Source: an uncultured Prevotellamassilia sp. (GTDB taxonomy: Bacteria > Bacteroidota > Bacteroidia > Bacteroidales > Bacteroidaceae). Taken from it: a stretch of 24,332 nucleotides of DNA. The stretch is from positions 1-24,332 of the forward strand of contig CAKQOG010000034.1 of the NCBI GenBank assembly GCA_934255485.1, written 5' to 3'. The notes under the pieces were generated by a model, which did not search any database, had not been told where the DNA came from, and saw only the letters and a program-made list of their open reading frames with translations. This document shows, piece by piece, positions 15,392 through 23,266 of this stretch. The position numbers and the translations under genes were made by a program. Positions within the stretch are counted from its first letter, which is position 1. Every line of letters begins with the position of its first letter.

Positions 15392-15694
15392 ATGGCAAAA
15401 GAGTCTATGAAGGCACGCGAAGTAAAGCGTGCTAAGCTCGTCGCTAAGTACGCCGCTAAACGTGCAGCGCTCAAGGAAATTGTCAATAAGTCGAATGATC
15501 CAGCGGAAGCTTACGAGGCTGCTCGTAAGCTCCAAAAGATCCCTCGCAACGCCAATCCTATCCGCTTGCACAACCGTTGCAAGATTACAGGCCGTCCAAA
15601 GGGCTACATTCGCCAATTTGGTCTCTCTCGTATCCAATTCCGCGAGATGGCTTCAAGCGGTTTGATTCCAGGCGTAAAGAAGGCAAGCTGGTAA
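15392..15694 (+). CDS. rpsN: 30S ribosomal protein S14 (uS14), zinc-free long form
   Basis: A 100-aa head protein of the small subunit. It is the long form with a single Cys in RLHNRCKITGRPKGY, in place of the CxxC-CxxC zinc ribbon of the short form, so it should not bind zinc. The C-terminus REMASSGLIPGVKKASW is diagnostic. A 73-nt gap with a hairpin separates it from rpsH, the widest gap inside the cluster. Confidence 0.96.
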   Translation: MAKESMKAREVKRAKLVAKYAAKRAALKEIVNKSNDPAEAYEAARKLQKIPRNANPIRLHNRCKITGRPKGYIRQFGLSRIQFREMASSGLIPGVKKASW

Positions 15695-15721
15695 AAAGAA
15701 CTTTACACAATCAATTTATTA

Positions 15722-15755
15722 TTTAATATTGTCGGGGTTGTCCCGATTAATTAAA
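15722..15755 (+). promoter_or_regulatory. Hairpin in the rpsN-rpsH gap
   Basis: TCGGGG (15732-15737) pairs with TCCCGA (15741-15746), with one G.U pair and a 3-nt loop. TTTAAT/ATTAAA outside it (15722-15727, 15750-15755) can extend the stem through an internal loop. No U run follows, so it is not an intrinsic terminator. It ends 12 nt before the rpsH start, where it could affect ribosome entry, bind a ribosomal protein such as S8, or mark a processing site. Confidence 0.45.
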
Positions 15756-15767
15756 CAATTCAAACAA

Positions 15768-16163
15768 ATGACTGATCCTATAGCAGATTATCTTACGCGC
15801 TTGCGTAATGCTATCCAGGCTAAACACCGTGTTGTTGAAGTGCCTGCGTCAAACTTGAAGAAGGAAATCACTAAAATCCTCTTCGATCAGGGTTACATCC
15901 TAAACTATAAGTTTGAGGAAGATGGTGCTCAAGGTACTATTAAAATAGCCCTTAAGTATAACCCTCAAACTAAGGTGAATGCAATCAAGTCGCTCTCACG
16001 CGTTTCTAAACCAGGTATGCGTAAGTATACTGGCTATCGTGAGATGCCTCGCGTTATCAACGGACTTGGTATCGCTATCATTTCTACTTCAAAGGGTGTA
16101 ATGACCAACAAAGCTGCTGCTGATCTTAAGATTGGTGGTGAAGTTCTTTGCTATGTTTATTAA
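15768..16163 (+). CDS. rpsH: 30S ribosomal protein S8 (uS8)
   Basis: A 131-aa primary 16S rRNA binder of the platform, and in E. coli the translational repressor of the spc operon. MTDPIADYLTRLRNA opens it, and TSKGVMTNKAAADLKIGGEVL is the C-terminal RNA-binding signature (residues ~107-127). The ATG at 15768 was chosen. A TTG at 15729 in frame would add 13 residues encoded by the hairpin region and lacks family support. Confidence 0.96.
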   Translation: MTDPIADYLTRLRNAIQAKHRVVEVPASNLKKEITKILFDQGYILNYKFEEDGAQGTIKIALKYNPQTKVNAIKSLSRVSKPGMRKYTGYREMPRVINGLGIAIISTSKGVMTNKAAADLKIGGEVLCYVY

Positions 16164-16166
16164 TTT

Positions 16167-16172
16167 AGGAGG
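16167..16172 (+). promoter_or_regulatory. Perfect Shine-Dalgarno before rplF
   Basis: AGGAGG sits 6 nt before the rplF ATG, an ideal spacing. No other start in the window has this except the fortuitous AGGAGAGGAG inside the rplX coding end. In Bacteroidota the anti-Shine-Dalgarno is normally sequestered on the 30S platform, so the motif is notable. Confidence 0.7.
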
Positions 16173-16178
16173 AACAAA

Positions 16179-16748
16179 ATGTCTAGAATAGGTAAATTGC
16201 CGATTAACATCCCTGCAGGTGTAACAGTTACCCTGAAGGATAATGTAGTGTCTGTAAAAGGACCGAAGGGTGAGCTCAGCCAGGCTGTTGATCCTTCCAT
16301 CATCGTCACAATCGAAAATAACGAAATCACTTTCGCTATTGATGAAGCTAATGATACTGTTGAACCAAAGCAAAAACAAGCTTTCCACGGTCTTTATCGT
16401 GCATTGGTAAACAACATGGTTGTTGGTGTTCATGAAGGTTATAAGAAGGAGATGGAACTCGTTGGTGTAGGTTATCGTGTATCTAACCAAGGTAACCTCG
16501 TAGAATTCGCTTTGGGTTATACTCACAGCATTTTCCTTCAGTTGCCCCCAGAAATTAAGGTTGAGACGAAATCTGAACGAAACAAAAACCCATATATTAA
16601 ACTCGAGTCTGCTGACAAGCAATTGCTCGGTCTTGTATGCGCTAAAATCCGTTCTTTCCGCAAACCTGAACCTTACAAGGGTAAGGGTATCCTCTATGTG
16701 GGCGAACAGATCCGTCGTAAGTCTGGTAAGTCCGCTGGTGCTAAGTAA
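16179..16748 (+). CDS. rplF: 50S ribosomal protein L6 (uL6)
   Basis: A 189-aa protein near the sarcin-ricin loop and factor-binding site, made of two tandem repeats. MSRIGKLPINIPAGVTV starts the first; MELVGVGYR and PEPYKGKGILYVGEQIRRK close the second. Length is slightly above E. coli (177). It is the only gene in the window with a textbook Shine-Dalgarno (AGGAGG, 6 nt upstream). It lies 15 nt after rpsH. Confidence 0.97.
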   Translation: MSRIGKLPINIPAGVTVTLKDNVVSVKGPKGELSQAVDPSIIVTIENNEITFAIDEANDTVEPKQKQAFHGLYRALVNNMVVGVHEGYKKEMELVGVGYRVSNQGNLVEFALGYTHSIFLQLPPEIKVETKSERNKNPYIKLESADKQLLGLVCAKIRSFRKPEPYKGKGILYVGEQIRRKSGKSAGAK

Positions 16749-16765
16749 TTTAAATCTTTAAGATT

Positions 16766-17110
16766 ATGACTACGAAAAAAGAACAAAGACGCGTAAAAAT
16801 TAAATATCGGGTTCGTAATAAGATCTCTGGAACTGCTGCTCGTCCACGCTTGACAGTATTCCGTAGCAACAAGCAGATCTACGTACAAATTATCAACGAT
16901 GAGACTTCTTCAACTCTCGTTTCTGCTTCTTCACTTGGTTTAGAAGCTATGCCCAAGAAAGAACAAGCTGCTAAGGTAGGCGAAGCTGTTGCTGCTAAGG
17001 CAATTGCTGCAGGTATCACTGAGGTCATTTTCGACCGTAACGGATATCTCTACCATGGTCGTGTTAAAGAAGTTGCTGATGGTGCCCGCAAAGGCGGACT
17101 TAAATTCTAA
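16766..17110 (+). CDS. rplR: 50S ribosomal protein L18 (uL18)
   Basis: A 114-aa 5S rRNA-binding protein of the central protuberance, working beside L5. RVRNKISGTAARPRLTVFRSNKQIYVQII and FDRNGYLYHGRVKEVADGARKGGL are the two conserved ends. It lies 17 nt after rplF and 8 nt before rpsE, in the standard order. Confidence 0.96.
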   Translation: MTTKKEQRRVKIKYRVRNKISGTAARPRLTVFRSNKQIYVQIINDETSSTLVSASSLGLEAMPKKEQAAKVGEAVAAKAIAAGITEVIFDRNGYLYHGRVKEVADGARKGGLKF

Positions 17111-17118
17111 TTAAGATT

Positions 17119-17625
17119 ATGGCAAACAGAGTAAACGTAAATACAGAAGAATTAAAGGATAGACTGGTTGCTATCAATCGTGTTGTCAAAGTAACCAAGG
17201 GTGGTCGTACTTTCACTTTCGCAGCGATTGTTGTTGTTGGTGATGGTAAAGGTGTCATTGGTTATGGTCTTGGTAAAGCTGGTGAAGTTACAGCGGCTAT
17301 TGCTAAGGGCGTAGAGGCAGCTAAGAAGAATTTGGTTAAGGTTCCTGTCCTCAAGGGTACAGTTCCACACGAGCAATCTGCTCGCTTCGGTGGTGCTGAG
17401 GTGCTTATCCTCCCTGCTTCAGAAGGTACTGGAGTTGTAGCTGGTGGCGCTATGCGTGCCGTTCTCGAAAGTGTTGGTATCAAGAATGTCCTTGCTAAGT
17501 CAAAGGGCTCTTCTAATCCTCACAATCTTGTAAAGGCTACAATCTTAGCTTTGAGTGAAATGCGTGATGCACGCACGGTGGCTCAACACCGCGGTGTATC
17601 TTTGGAAAAAGTTTTCAGAGGATAA
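17119..17625 (+). CDS. rpsE: 30S ribosomal protein S5 (uS5)
   Basis: A 168-aa decoding-region protein important for accuracy and mRNA helicase function. The N-terminal double-stranded RNA-binding part holds RVVKVTKGGRTFTFAA and GDGKGVIGYGLGKAGEV. The C-terminal S5 fold holds GAEVLILPASEGTGVVAGG and GSSNPHNLVKAT. Length is typical. It lies 8 nt after rplR and 6 nt before rpmD. Confidence 0.97.
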   Translation: MANRVNVNTEELKDRLVAINRVVKVTKGGRTFTFAAIVVVGDGKGVIGYGLGKAGEVTAAIAKGVEAAKKNLVKVPVLKGTVPHEQSARFGGAEVLILPASEGTGVVAGGAMRAVLESVGIKNVLAKSKGSSNPHNLVKATILALSEMRDARTVAQHRGVSLEKVFRG

Positions 17626-17631
17626 AGAATT

Positions 17632-17808
17632 ATGGCAACGATTAAGATACAACAGACGAAGAGCCGTATCGGTGCTCCCAAAGACCAAAAACGCACTCTT
17701 GATGCTTTAGGTCTCACTAAGTTGAATCACATTGTAGAGAAGGAGGATACTCCTATCATCCGTGGTATGATTCGTAAGGTTCACCATTTAGTAACGGTCG
17801 TAGAATAA
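17632..17808 (+). CDS. rpmD: 50S ribosomal protein L30 (uL30)
   Basis: A short 58-aa gene between rpsE and rplO, found by reading the gap. It begins MATIKIQQTKSRIGAPKDQK, with LDALGLTKLNH and GMIRKVHHLVTV in the body, a complete L30 ferredoxin-like fold. It is preceded by ATAAAGAATT without a Shine-Dalgarno. The 14-nt spacer to rplO is normal. It is often dispensable in other bacteria but intact here. Confidence 0.95.
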   Translation: MATIKIQQTKSRIGAPKDQKRTLDALGLTKLNHIVEKEDTPIIRGMIRKVHHLVTVVE

Positions 17809-17822
17809 ATTAAAGAAGCTTT

Positions 17823-18269
17823 ATGAAATTACATACATTAAAACCTGCTAATGGTGCTGTTCGTTCATGCAAGCGTATCGGCCGTGGTCCTGGTTCAGGC
17901 ATGGGTGGTACTTCAACTCGTGGTCACAAAGGTGCCAAGCAGCGTTCTGGTTACAGTAAGAAGATTGGTTTCGAAGGTGGTCAAATGCCTTTGCAGCGTC
18001 GTCTTCCTAAATTTGGTTTCAAGAACATTAATCGTGTAGAATATAAGGCAATTAACCTTTCTACTCTTCAAGCTCTTGCTGAAGCTAAGAACCTTGAGAA
18101 GATTGGTATTGCTGAACTTTCTGCAGCTGGTTTTATCTCTTCTAACCAAAAGGTGAAGATCCTTGGTAATGGTGAACTCAAAGCCAAACTGGTGGTAGAG
18201 GCTCAAGCATTCTCCAAGTCTGCCGAAGCTGCTATTACAGCAGTTGGCGGTACTGCTACAAAAATCTAA
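17823..18269 (+). CDS. rplO: 50S ribosomal protein L15 (uL15)
   Basis: A 148-aa late-assembly protein. Its extended Gly/Arg-rich N-terminus (RIGRGPGSGMGGTSTRGHKG, residues 19-38) threads into 23S rRNA. FEGGQMPLQRRLPKFGF is the signature, followed by a small globular C-terminal domain. It immediately precedes secY (14 nt), as in most bacteria. Confidence 0.97.
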   Translation: MKLHTLKPANGAVRSCKRIGRGPGSGMGGTSTRGHKGAKQRSGYSKKIGFEGGQMPLQRRLPKFGFKNINRVEYKAINLSTLQALAEAKNLEKIGIAELSAAGFISSNQKVKILGNGELKAKLVVEAQAFSKSAEAAITAVGGTATKI

Positions 18270-18283
18270 TCAATCCTATTTCG

Positions 18284-19633
18284 ATGAAAAAAATAATCGA
18301 GACCATAAAGAACATTTGGAGAATAGAGGATTTGCGTACACGCCTTCTCATCACAATTCTCTTTGTTGCTATCTATCGCTTTGGCTCGTTCATCGTGTTG
18401 CCTGGTATTGATCCTGCACGCTTGCAGGCTTTACAGACACAAACGAGCGAGGGCTTGATGTCATTGCTGAATATGTTTTCGGGTGGTGCTTTCTCAAATG
18501 CTTCGGTATTTGCTTTGGGTATCATGCCTTATATCTCAGCTTCGATTGTCATCCAGCTTCTTGCGATTGCGGTGCCTTACTTTCAAAAAATGCAGCGTGA
18601 AGGTGAGAGTGGTCGTAGAAAGATCAATCAGTATACGCGTTGGCTAACAATAGCAATTCTGCTCTTCCAAGCTCCAACTTATCTTATCAACTTGAAAGCT
18701 CAAACTGCTGGTTCTGGTGCTTTCTTGGTAGGTGACGGATTCTGGTTCATGTTATCGTCTACGATTATCCTTGCGGCAGGTAGTATGTTTATCCTGTGGC
18801 TTGGCGAACGCATTACTGATAAAGGTGTTGGCAATGGTGTTTCTCTAATCATTATGATTGGTATTATAGCACGTATGCCAGGTGCCTTTGCTCAAGAGTT
18901 CCTCACTGCTTTTAGTGGTGCTGAAGGTGGTGGCTTGGTTAAGTTCCTCTTCGAGATAGTTGCTTTGCTATTTGTTATGGCACTTGCAATTATGCTTGTA
19001 AAAGCAACTCGTAAGGTTCCTGTTCAATATGCTCAACGTATTGAGGGTAATCGTGCGGTTGGAGGTGCTCGCCAATACATTCCTCTCAAACTTTTTGCAG
19101 CTAACGTAATGCCTATCATCTTCGCACAGGCTATCATGTTCATCCCTCTGACTCTTGCACAAACTGTTGCTAAAAATGGTGGCAGTTGGGCTTTGAATCA
19201 GTTCTTGGATCACACGAGTGTCCTATATAATGTAGTGTTTGTTATTCTAATTGTAGCATTTACCTACTTCTATACAGCCATCACATTGAATCCTATTCAA
19301 ATGGCTGAGGATATGAAGCGTAATAATGGTTTCATTCCAGGTGTTAAACCTGGCAAACCTACTGCTGACTACTTGGATGATGTAATGAGTCACATCACTC
19401 TTCCTGGCTCTCTCTTTATTGCTTTGATTGCTATTCTGCCTGCTTTTGCAAGTTTGTTTGGCATCAAGCAAGAGTTTGCTCAGTTCTTTGGAGGAACATC
19501 CTTGTTGATTTTGGTAGGTGTTGTATTGGACACGCTACAGCAAATTGAAAGTCACCTTTTGGTGCGTCACTACGATGGACTTCTTAATTCAGGACATGTC
19601 CGCACACGTTCAACGAAGGTAGCTGCCTATTAA
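18284..19633 (+). CDS. secY: Protein translocase subunit SecY
   Basis: A 449-aa inner-membrane channel protein with about ten transmembrane helices, the core of the Sec translocon with SecE and SecG. The plug/TM2a signature lies in GGAFSNASVFALGIMPYISASI (about residues 66-87). IINQYTRW-like KINQYTRWLTI and the cytoplasmic RKVPVQYAQR loop (SecA and ribosome contact) are present. It starts with a basic helix (MKKIIETIKNIWR). It is cotranscribed with ribosomal genes, linking membrane export capacity to growth rate. The gap to map is 15 nt. Confidence 0.97.
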   Translation: MKKIIETIKNIWRIEDLRTRLLITILFVAIYRFGSFIVLPGIDPARLQALQTQTSEGLMSLLNMFSGGAFSNASVFALGIMPYISASIVIQLLAIAVPYFQKMQREGESGRRKINQYTRWLTIAILLFQAPTYLINLKAQTAGSGAFLVGDGFWFMLSSTIILAAGSMFILWLGERITDKGVGNGVSLIIMIGIIARMPGAFAQEFLTAFSGAEGGGLVKFLFEIVALLFVMALAIMLVKATRKVPVQYAQRIEGNRAVGGARQYIPLKLFAANVMPIIFAQAIMFIPLTLAQTVAKNGGSWALNQFLDHTSVLYNVVFVILIVAFTYFYTAITLNPIQMAEDMKRNNGFIPGVKPGKPTADYLDDVMSHITLPGSLFIALIAILPAFASLFGIKQEFAQFFGGTSLLILVGVVLDTLQQIESHLLVRHYDGLLNSGHVRTRSTKVAAY

Positions 19634-19648
19634 TTACAAATAGTCTGA

Positions 19649-20443
19649 ATGATTTATCTGAAGACCGATGACGAGATAGAGTTGTTGCGAAAGGCTAATC
19701 TTTTGGTCAGTGCAACACTCGCTGAAATAGCAAAAGTTGTTGAGCCTGGTGTCACAACTAAACAGTTGGACACTTTGGCTGAACAATTTATAAGGGATCA
19801 CGGAGCAGAACCTACTTTTAAGGGTTTTCCTAATCCTTTTGGTGGTCCGTTTCCTGCTTCTATCTGTACTTCTGTAAACAACGTGGTTGTGCATGGTATT
19901 CCCAATGATGAACCTCTCCACGATGGCGATATTGTTTCGGTTGATTGTGGAACACACATTGATGGTTTTTGTGGAGACTCTTGCTACACTTTTTGTGTAG
20001 GAAATGTCAAACCAGAGGTTAAAGAACTTCTGCGAGTAACAAAAGAGTCGCTTTACAAAGGCATTGAGCAAGCGATAGTCGGACATCGTTTAGGCGATAT
20101 AGGTTATGCTGTTCAGCATCATTGTGAAGAGAATGGTTATAGTGTAGTTCGTGAATTTGTTGGTCATGGCATCGGACATGAGATGCATGAAGACCCTCAG
20201 GTTCCAAACTATGGTAATCAAGGTACAGGCAAACAATTGAAAAATGGTTTGTGTATTGCCATTGAGCCTATGATATGCATGGGCAGTCACGAATTAGCAA
20301 TGTTGCCCGATAGATGGGGAGTTGTTACTCGTGATGGTAAAGTTGCCGCTCATTTTGAACACACTATTGCAATTCATCATGGTAAGGCTGATATCATGTC
20401 ATCGTTTGAAGAAATAGAAAAAATAGAAAGACAAAAAAGTTAA
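19649..20443 (+). CDS. map: Type I methionine aminopeptidase
   Basis: A 264-aa cytosolic dimetal protease of the pita-bread fold that removes initiator methionine. Metal ligands match the E. coli set with a two-residue offset: D99 (VSVDCG), D110 (CGDSCYT), H173 (GHGIG), E206 (AIEPM) and E237 (HFEHT). H82 and H180 match the substrate-contact histidines. There is no N-terminal zinc-finger extension. It lies between secY and infA, and adk is not present at this position. One base separates its stop from infA. Confidence 0.96.
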   Translation: MIYLKTDDEIELLRKANLLVSATLAEIAKVVEPGVTTKQLDTLAEQFIRDHGAEPTFKGFPNPFGGPFPASICTSVNNVVVHGIPNDEPLHDGDIVSVDCGTHIDGFCGDSCYTFCVGNVKPEVKELLRVTKESLYKGIEQAIVGHRLGDIGYAVQHHCEENGYSVVREFVGHGIGHEMHEDPQVPNYGNQGTGKQLKNGLCIAIEPMICMGSHELAMLPDRWGVVTRDGKVAAHFEHTIAIHHGKADIMSSFEEIEKIERQKS

Positions 20444-20444
20444 T

Positions 20445-20663
20445 ATGGCAAAAGAAGCTGCTATCGAACAAGACGGGACAATCGTTGAAGCATTGAGCAA
20501 TGCTATGTTCCGTGTAGAACTGGAGAACGGACACGAAATTACCGCTCACATTTCTGGTAAAATGCGTATGCATTACATTAAAATCTTACCAGGTGATAAG
20601 GTAAAGGTTGAAATGAGTCCGTACGATCTTTCGAAAGGAAGAATTGTGTTCAGATACAAATAA
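20445..20663 (+). CDS. infA: Translation initiation factor IF-1
   Basis: A 72-aa OB-fold protein that blocks the A site during initiation. MAKEAAIEQDGTIVEALSNA, LENGHEITAHISGKMRMHYIKILPGD and LSKGRIVFRYK cover the whole conserved family, and length is exact. The start follows the map stop by one base (TAATATG), suggesting coupled translation. Confidence 0.97.
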   Translation: MAKEAAIEQDGTIVEALSNAMFRVELENGHEITAHISGKMRMHYIKILPGDKVKVEMSPYDLSKGRIVFRYK

Positions 20664-20672
20664 AATAAATAT

Positions 20673-20789
20673 ATGAAAACAAGAGCATCATTAAAGAAAC
20701 GGTCTGCAGATTGCAAGATTGTACGTCGTAAAGGCCGTCTGTTTGTGATTAACAAGAAGAACCCTAAGTTCAAAATGCGTCAGGGTTAA
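20673..20789 (+). CDS. rpmJ: 50S ribosomal protein L36 (bL36), zinc-free form
   Basis: A 38-aa gene found by reading the infA-rpsM gap. It begins MKTRASLKKRSADCKIVRRKG and ends FKMRQG, an unmistakable L36. Of the usual Cys3-His zinc ligands only one Cys (residue 14) remains: S11, and K and F at the later positions, replace the others. It is therefore the C-minus type, as in many Bacteroidota. It sits 9 nt after infA and 31 nt before rpsM. Confidence 0.95.
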   Translation: MKTRASLKKRSADCKIVRRKGRLFVINKKNPKFKMRQG

Positions 20790-20820
20790 CAACCAAATTC
20801 CGCAATAAACAAAAAGTAAT

Positions 20821-21201
20821 ATGGCAATAAGAATTGTTGGTGTAGACCTCCCTCAAAACAAGCGTGGTGAGATCGCCTTGACCTACATCTACGGTATAGG
20901 TCGTAGTAGCTCGGCTAAAATCTTGGACGAAGCCGGCATTGACAGAGATATCAAAGTGAAAGATTGGACCGATGACCAAGCTGGTAAAATCCGTGAGATT
21001 ATTGCAGCTAGTTATAAGGTAGAAGGTGATCTTCGCTCTGAAATCCAACTGAATATCAAGCGCCTTATGGACATTGGTTGCTATCGTGGTGTTCGCCATC
21101 GTAATGGTCTTCCCGTTCGTGGTCAAAGCACTAAAAACAATGCTCGTACTCGCAAGGGTCGTAAGAAGACTGTTGCTAACAAGAAGAAAGCTACTAAATA
21201 A
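20821..21201 (+). CDS. rpsM: 30S ribosomal protein S13 (uS13)
   Basis: A 126-aa head protein that bridges to the large subunit and contacts P-site tRNA. MAIRIVGVDLPQNKRGEIALTYI and GIGRSSSAKIL form the helix-two-turn-helix. GCYRGVRHRNGLPVRGQSTKNNARTRKG is the signature. A lysine-rich tail follows. It begins the alpha-operon segment with rpsK, rpsD, rpoA and rplQ in the standard order. Confidence 0.97.
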   Translation: MAIRIVGVDLPQNKRGEIALTYIYGIGRSSSAKILDEAGIDRDIKVKDWTDDQAGKIREIIAASYKVEGDLRSEIQLNIKRLMDIGCYRGVRHRNGLPVRGQSTKNNARTRKGRKKTVANKKKATK

Positions 21202-21210
21202 TAAATAGAT

Positions 21211-21600
21211 ATGGCAAAGAAAACAGTTGCAGCTAAGAAGAGAAACGTTAAAGTTGATGCAAATGGTCAGCTTCACGTACACAGCTCTTTCAACAATATC
21301 ATTGTGTCTCTTGCAAATAGCGAGGGTCAGATAATTTCTTGGTCTTCTGCTGGTAAGATGGGTTTCCGTGGTTCTAAGAAGAACACTCCTTACGCTGCCC
21401 AGATGGCCGCTCAAGATTGTGCCAAAGTAGCTTATGACCTTGGTCTTCGCAAGGTTAAGGCATACGTTAAGGGTCCAGGTAATGGTCGTGAATCTGCAAT
21501 CCGTGCAATCCATGGTGCAGGTATCGCTGTTACAGAGATTATCGACGTAACTCCACTTCCACACAATGGTTGTCGTCCTCCTAAGCGTCGTAGAGTATAA
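21211..21600 (+). CDS. rpsK: 30S ribosomal protein S11 (uS11)
   Basis: A 129-aa platform protein near the E site and the 3' end of 16S rRNA, the region where the anti-Shine-Dalgarno is held in Bacteroidota ribosomes. VHSSFNNIIVSLANSEGQIISWSSAGKMGFRGSKK and HNGCRPPKRRRV are diagnostic. Length is exact. It lies 9 nt after rpsM; a 35-nt AT-rich gap to rpsD follows. Confidence 0.97.
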   Translation: MAKKTVAAKKRNVKVDANGQLHVHSSFNNIIVSLANSEGQIISWSSAGKMGFRGSKKNTPYAAQMAAQDCAKVAYDLGLRKVKAYVKGPGNGRESAIRAIHGAGIAVTEIIDVTPLPHNGCRPPKRRRV

Positions 21601-21635
21601 CACTAACGTAGTTTAAAGTAAAAGACAAAAAAATA

Positions 21636-22244
21636 ATGGCAAGATATATTGGACCTAAGTCTCGTATCGCCCGTAAGTTTGGTGAGGCTATCTTCGGTGC
21701 TGACAAGGTGTTAGCAAAGCGCAATTTCCCTCCTGGACAACATGGTAACAATCGTCGTCGCAAGACTTCTGAATATGGAATCATGTTGGCTGAGAAGCAA
21801 AAGGCAAAGTACACTTATGGTGTTCTTGAAAAGCAATTCCGTAACCTTTTTGACAAAGCAGCTTCTGCTTCTGGCATTACTGGTGAAATTCTTCTTCAAA
21901 GCCTTGAGTGTCGTCTTGACAACGTTGTTTATCGTTTAGGTATTGCTCCTACACGTGCAGCAGCTCGTCAACTTGTTAATCACAAGCACATCACTGTTGA
22001 TGGCCGTGTTGTAAACATCGCTTCTTTCAGTGTTAAGCCTGGTCAAGTAGTTGGTGTTCGTGAGAAGTCTAAGTCGCTTGAAGTTATTGCTGATGCATTG
22101 GCAGGCTTCAACCATAGCAAGTATCCTTGGATTGAATGGGATGAGACTTCAAAGAGCGGTAAACTATTGCATAAGCCCGAACGTGCTGACATCCCTGAGA
22201 ACATCAAGGAGCAGTTGATCGTCGAGTTGTACTCTAAAAACTAA
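21636..22244 (+). CDS. rpsD: 30S ribosomal protein S4 (uS4)
   Basis: A 202-aa primary 16S rRNA binder; in E. coli it represses the alpha operon. MARYIGPKSRIARKFGE opens it, and FPPGQHGNNRRRKTSEYG follows. The S4 RNA-binding domain lies at about residues 92-155 (LECRLDNVVYRLGIAPTRAAARQLVNHKHI). Cysteines for a zinc knuckle are absent near the N-terminus. It lies 20 nt ahead of rpoA. Confidence 0.97.
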   Translation: MARYIGPKSRIARKFGEAIFGADKVLAKRNFPPGQHGNNRRRKTSEYGIMLAEKQKAKYTYGVLEKQFRNLFDKAASASGITGEILLQSLECRLDNVVYRLGIAPTRAAARQLVNHKHITVDGRVVNIASFSVKPGQVVGVREKSKSLEVIADALAGFNHSKYPWIEWDETSKSGKLLHKPERADIPENIKEQLIVELYSKN

Positions 22245-22264
22245 TCAATAATTCCCTTACATTC

Positions 22265-23257
22265 ATGGCGATATTAGCATTTCAAAAACCTGACAAAGTA
22301 ATAATGTTGGAAAACACTCCAATGTATGGAAAGTTTGAATTCCGTCCTTTGGAGCCTGGTTTCGGCACTACTGTCGGAAATGCCTTGCGTCGTATCCTAT
22401 TATCATCGTTAGAGGGTTATGCTATCAACACTATTAAGATTGAAGGTGTTGAGCATGAATTTGCCTCTGTTCCAGGTGTCAAGGAAGACGTAACCAATAT
22501 TATACTCAACTTGAAACAAGTTCGTTTCAAGCAGATTGTAGATGAATACGAAACAGAGAAGGCTACTATCACCATCTCTAACTCTACTGAGTTTAAAGCT
22601 GGTGATATCAGTAACTATCTCAATGGATTTGAAGTGTTAAATCCTGAATTAGTGATTTGTCACTTAGATTCTAAAGCCACGATGCAAATAACAATCTCTA
22701 TCAACAAGGGCAGAGGCTATGTTCCCGCTGATGAGAATCGTGCCTTCACCGAAGATATTCACGAGATTGCTATTGACTCAATTTACACTCCTATCCGTAA
22801 TGTCAAGTATGCCGTAGAGCCTTACCGCGTTGAGCAGAAGACTGACTATGACAAACTTGTACTTGAAATCACTACGGACGGTTCCATTCACCCAAAGGAT
22901 GCGTTGAAGGAAGCTGCAAAGATTTTGATTTATCACTTCATGTTGTTCTCTGATGAGAAGATTACGATGGAGGATAAGCCAGATGCAGAAAACGAAGAGT
23001 TTGATGAAGAAGTTCTTCACATGCGTCAGTTGCTTAAGACTAAGCTCACAGACATGAACCTTTCAGTTCGTGCTTTGAACTGTCTGAAAGCAGCAGATGT
23101 TGAAACTCTTGGTGAACTCGTTCAATACAATAAGAACGATCTTCTTAAGTTCCGCAACTTTGGTAAGAAATCGCTCACTGAGCTTGATGATTTGCTCGAG
23201 AGTCTGAATCTGTCGTTTGGAACTGACATTTCTAAGTATAAATTAGATAAAGATTAA
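22265..23257 (+). CDS. rpoA: DNA-directed RNA polymerase subunit alpha
   Basis: A 330-aa subunit that nucleates polymerase assembly. The N-terminal domain (about 1-230) shows FEPLEPGFGTTVGNALRRILLSS-like sequence (FRPLEPGFGTTVGNALRRIL) and the KGRGYVPADEN strand. An acidic linker follows. The C-terminal domain (about 255-320) has the helix-hairpin-helix LKAADVETLGELVQYN...LLKFRNFGKKSLTELDDLL, used for UP-element and activator contacts. Cotranscription with ribosomal genes ties polymerase supply to ribosome supply. Confidence 0.98.
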   Translation: MAILAFQKPDKVIMLENTPMYGKFEFRPLEPGFGTTVGNALRRILLSSLEGYAINTIKIEGVEHEFASVPGVKEDVTNIILNLKQVRFKQIVDEYETEKATITISNSTEFKAGDISNYLNGFEVLNPELVICHLDSKATMQITISINKGRGYVPADENRAFTEDIHEIAIDSIYTPIRNVKYAVEPYRVEQKTDYDKLVLEITTDGSIHPKDALKEAAKILIYHFMLFSDEKITMEDKPDAENEEFDEEVLHMRQLLKTKLTDMNLSVRALNCLKAADVETLGELVQYNKNDLLKFRNFGKKSLTELDDLLESLNLSFGTDISKYKLDKD

Positions 23258-23266
23258 AATTCTGTC

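Noticed and set aside
15729..15767. Extended rpsH start at a TTG
   Set aside because: It would translate through the hairpin; the ATG at 15768 gives the canonical MTDPIADYLTR.
20770..21603. Open frame of 277 codons on the minus strand opposite rpsM and rpsK
   Set aside because: It is the mirror of two highly conserved ribosomal genes; its Thr/Cys/Asn-rich composition is typical of a shadow frame.
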